Shown: in pieces, positions 61,395-64,000 of the stretch
How positions within the stretch are numbered: the stretch's first letter is position 1
Layout of the letters: the number at the start of each line of letters is the position of its first letter
Assembly: GCA_951213105.1 (NCBI GenBank)
Contig: OX578142.1
Coordinates: 123,430,231 to 123,494,230 of the forward strand
Reading direction: 5' to 3'
DNA length: 64,000 nucleotides
DNA from: Amaurobius ferox
Taxonomy: Eukaryota; Arthropoda; Arachnida; Araneae; Amaurobiidae
The notes under the pieces: model-generated
The model's database searches: none
What the model saw: the letters and a program-made list of their open reading frames with translations, nothing else
What the model was told of the DNA's origin: nothing
Made by a program: the position numbers and the translations under genes

Positions 61395-62618
61395 TGTCAT
61401 GTCGCATTTCTGCGCCATGAGCCTTTTTCTTATTTTCGAGGAGAGAAATATCTTTTTCCCTCCGTGCCTGTGCTGTGTTTTTTGCTAAGACTTGTTTCTA
61501 TTGAATTTGCACTGAAAAGCGAGTTTGGTTGAGAATTCGTTGAGAATGTCTAGGCTTTTCGTCTGGCTGAAATGCGTGACGTGTGATCGCCTGTTACTAG
61601 GAGAGCGCGCCTGTCCAATCAGGAAGAGGCGCAAGGAGAAATTCTTTGGCGTGGGCTCGAGAGACTCACGGCAGTTTGGAGCTGGAAATTCCGACTGAAA
61701 GGTCGCATCGAAATTTTTGTCTTGTTAAAAGACAAAAGGGTTTTGGCCAAAATGGCTAAGCTGGCGGAGTTGGGCATTTGTTTCTAAGGGAAACCGCCCT
61801 GCCTCTTCTGGAGCTGAATGGAGAAGAACCTGGAAGTTTCGGCAATTCTTTTTCATCATTTCTAAATTTATTTTCTTTTTTCCAGGAGTCCTGTTTCGAT
61901 GGCTGGTGATGAGTTTTGTTCGTGAAGGTTCGGCTTACTTGCCATATTTGAATGCTGTCATGTCATCTAAATTTTGGATCGTTTTCTCGACCATCCACCT
62001 TTGGGAACTCTTTGATTCTACCACAGATCGTGTTATCCTGAATAGGACATTCTTCGTATTGTAAAGTTACTCTACCGCTCAGGTAAAATTTCTTTTTCGG
62101 AACAAGAAGTTCCGTTGCATCACAGGCACAGGTGAATACAATTTAATTGATATTAAATGGCTCAGATTTGAAATAACTTTATGTTGAGTTGATTTTCATG
62201 ATTAAAGAAATCATATGCTTGATGAATAAGTTAAATATTGTTTGCTATATAATTTTGACCAGAGCATAAAAGTAAGAATGTTAATTGATAAAGTGAAGCT
62301 CTGAATACTATAAGTGATAATTTGAAATATAATATACATTTAGTCCCTTTGAAAATCTTAAAATAAAATATTATTTTGTGTGATAAATGAGCCTGTTTAT
62401 TTGTGTATGCCTTCATGTTTTACTCACTGTACATCATTTGGGATTTAATTCTCCTAAACTGGGAATCTCTTCTAAATTTGAACCTGGTGTTTATTTTGGT
62501 AATTATGATAAAGATAAATATGTTAATTACAGTTCTTTTTGGTATATTAAAATTACGATCACTGGCCTGTGTGTAGTGGAATCAGTGCATGCACTTTGGT
62601 ACTGAAACCGCTACCACA
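61395..62618 (+). repeat. 3' LTR of the gypsy element (1224 bp)
   Basis: Matches the 5' LTR except for four base changes and nine extra bases (GAATCAGTG near 62579). Ends CTACCACA next to the GTAT target duplication. Confidence 0.95.
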
Positions 62619-62622
62619 GTAT

Positions 62623-63376
62623 AAATGTAATCTTTGCTTACAAATTTCATTTCGTTTGTATATCTTGAGCATTCAATGTATATATATATATATATATTTC
62701 AATCATTACAGATTTTGATCCATAAGCATCTTTACTATGTTAGAGTGCCTTTAATTAAATTGAATTCTATCTGTATACATGTAAAAAGTAATGTATCTTA
62801 ATATAATTCAACATGATTCTACTTGATCATAGACAGCTTCTTGCAATGTATGTAAATGAATTCACTTTCTCTAAAGAATAAATCTTCATTTCATTAATTA
62901 ATATAAATATTTTTTTTAAATTGTAGTCCCACCACTACCCGATGTATACAATACACCGCTACAATTTTTAATTTAGCATGGCTTTATCATTTAAATTTGA
63001 TGATGACCATAAGCTAAACTCTTAATTCCAGCATTTAAAATATATCGTTATGGGGTGATAACCCCATTTTAATTTGTTTCACAGTATAAATCTTCTGATA
63101 TTTACTAGCAATTTTAATTTGCTCAATTCTATTACATTTACGTTTATTACAGTTACGTCTATTGAGTTATAGCAAGCAGTTATGGTAATCTTGATGATGA
63201 ATGAATCTTTTCACAACATTCTTGTTAACACCTTTAGCAGTTTTCTTTTCCATGAAGGATTTTTTTAAACGATACATTTTTGATCTTAACCCTACTCCAG
63301 GGCAAGAGTACCATTCAACTCATCTTTCATTTTTCCAATAATTTTATTTTTTATTTTTGTTGGTATGAAGTGGATG
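62623..63376. other. AT-rich DNA, nothing certain
   Basis: Short TA tract near 62680. On the minus strand around 63460-63290 there is a short open stretch continuing out of the direct repeat (see rejected items). Confidence 0.4.
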
Positions 63377-63748
63377 ATTTCAAGTGTTATCAGCACAAAT
63401 CCTTTTAGTTCATCTAAGTTCATCACAGCAAGAAACTGCTTTGGATCACAGAGGTAAATTTGCCAAGTTCATTGCGAAATACATCTAATCATATTTCCTC
63501 TACATACTTTTCTCTCATGAAGTTTAATAAACTTGGTGATAGTTCTCCATCTTAATCACTTTTATGGCTGACACTTTTTGTAAAGCCAAAGAACTTGTTC
63601 TTTTTATTTTCCACAAGTTTGCTTTGGATGAGATACAAAAAATAGAGAAATTGTTATTTTATAAAAAAAATACAGGACTTATTATTTTATAAACTTACCT
63701 TTAAATGCAAAATAAAACAATAAAATAAATAAAAATAATCAAAACTTA
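63377..63748. repeat. 380-bp direct repeat, right copy
   Basis: Partner of 51787-52166, same orientation. It differs by scattered substitutions and a deletion of about nine bases near 63692. Confidence 0.85.
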
Positions 63749-64000
63749 TCAGGCGGTAAGACAACTTATTCCGACAGTTTATTTGATTACTTCACGTATA
63801 TAAATTTAATTTCATCTCATTACATCCTTGCCTTTAATCTAATAAAATGTATCTAGTCTAGAGCAGTAAAGCGAGTCCAACTAAAGTGATTCAACTTCCC
63901 AATCGGCTCTAATGAATATCAATGGGTAATCAATGATTTCTAAAGTAGAGGCGAGTACATTAATTTCTCTTTCGTACAGCTTCGAATTCTTCGTAATTTC

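Larger units (their letters stand above)
52387..62618 (+). mobile_element. Complete Ty3/gypsy LTR retrotransposon
   Basis: A 10.2 kb element with two TG...CA LTRs, a primer-binding site, one gag-pol frame and a polypurine tract (GGAGGGGAGAGC, 61383-61394). It is flanked by a 4-bp duplication GTAT (52383-52386; 62619-62622). The pol order PR-RT-RNase H-integrase defines Ty3/gypsy. There is no env frame, so it is an intracellular retrotransposon rather than an errantivirus. The very similar LTRs and uninterrupted frame indicate a recent insertion that could still be active. Confidence 0.96.

Noticed and set aside
63290..63465. Minus-strand open stretch with DPKQFLAVMNLDELKGF
   Set aside because: It looks coding-like, but it extends only partly into the direct repeat, has no convincing splice sites or start, and is not a family I recognise.

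Overview
This is an AT-rich animal nuclear window and almost certainly arthropod. Two exons resemble the beaten-path (beat) family of neuronal immunoglobulin proteins, introns are very large, (TA)n tracts are abundant, and Tc1/mariner, piggyBac-like, hAT-like, Penelope-like and Ty3/gypsy elements are densely nested. The repeat style looks chelicerate (spider-like), but that is an inference. There is no operon, CRISPR array, rRNA or free-standing tRNA gene.

Host gene: two in-phase beat-like exons lie on the minus strand at 42835-42983 and 15648-15879, which implies one ~27 kb intron. Most of the elements in the left two thirds of the window sit in that intron or just 3' of it. The first Ig-domain exon and the C-terminal exons are not in the window.

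Layout: 0.5-3.2 kb, a broken Penelope-like retroelement (PLE) on the minus strand whose 3' end is repeated in inverted orientation, with a hammerhead ribozyme in each arm (one intact, one with a changed catalytic G). 4.0-8.1 kb, an almost perfect ~4.1 kb palindrome made of two head-to-head copies of a second PLE reverse transcriptase. 8.4-17.3 kb, TA-flanked mariner-type MITEs, a ~3.9 kb hAT-like insertion with an 8-bp target duplication, and SINE-like retroposons. 20.1-27.3 kb, a Tc1 transposase fragment, a PLE whose GIY-YIG nuclease lies upstream of the RT (the permuted Naiad-type order), another MITE, and a second fragment of the same PLE. 27.3-31 kb, tandem arrays and a palindromic TTAA-flanked MITE containing copies of DNA from 0.4-2.3 kb away. 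32-48 kb, repeat families, three or four tRNA-derived SINE copies, and dispersed repeats with the motif CGTTCTCGAGATAT. 52.4-62.6 kb, a complete young Ty3/gypsy element with an intact 1953-aa Gag-Pol frame and nearly identical 1.2 kb LTRs, in a region with 380-bp direct repeats on both sides.

Only the gypsy polyprotein looks able to encode a full set of enzymes. The other transposon genes are fragments, deletion derivatives or frameshifted. The most interesting features are the ribozyme pair, the permuted PLE, the large palindrome with its 14-nt loop copied from inside the arm, and the patched piggyBac-type hairpin. All alignments were made by eye, so boundaries of old repeats are good to roughly 5-30 bases.
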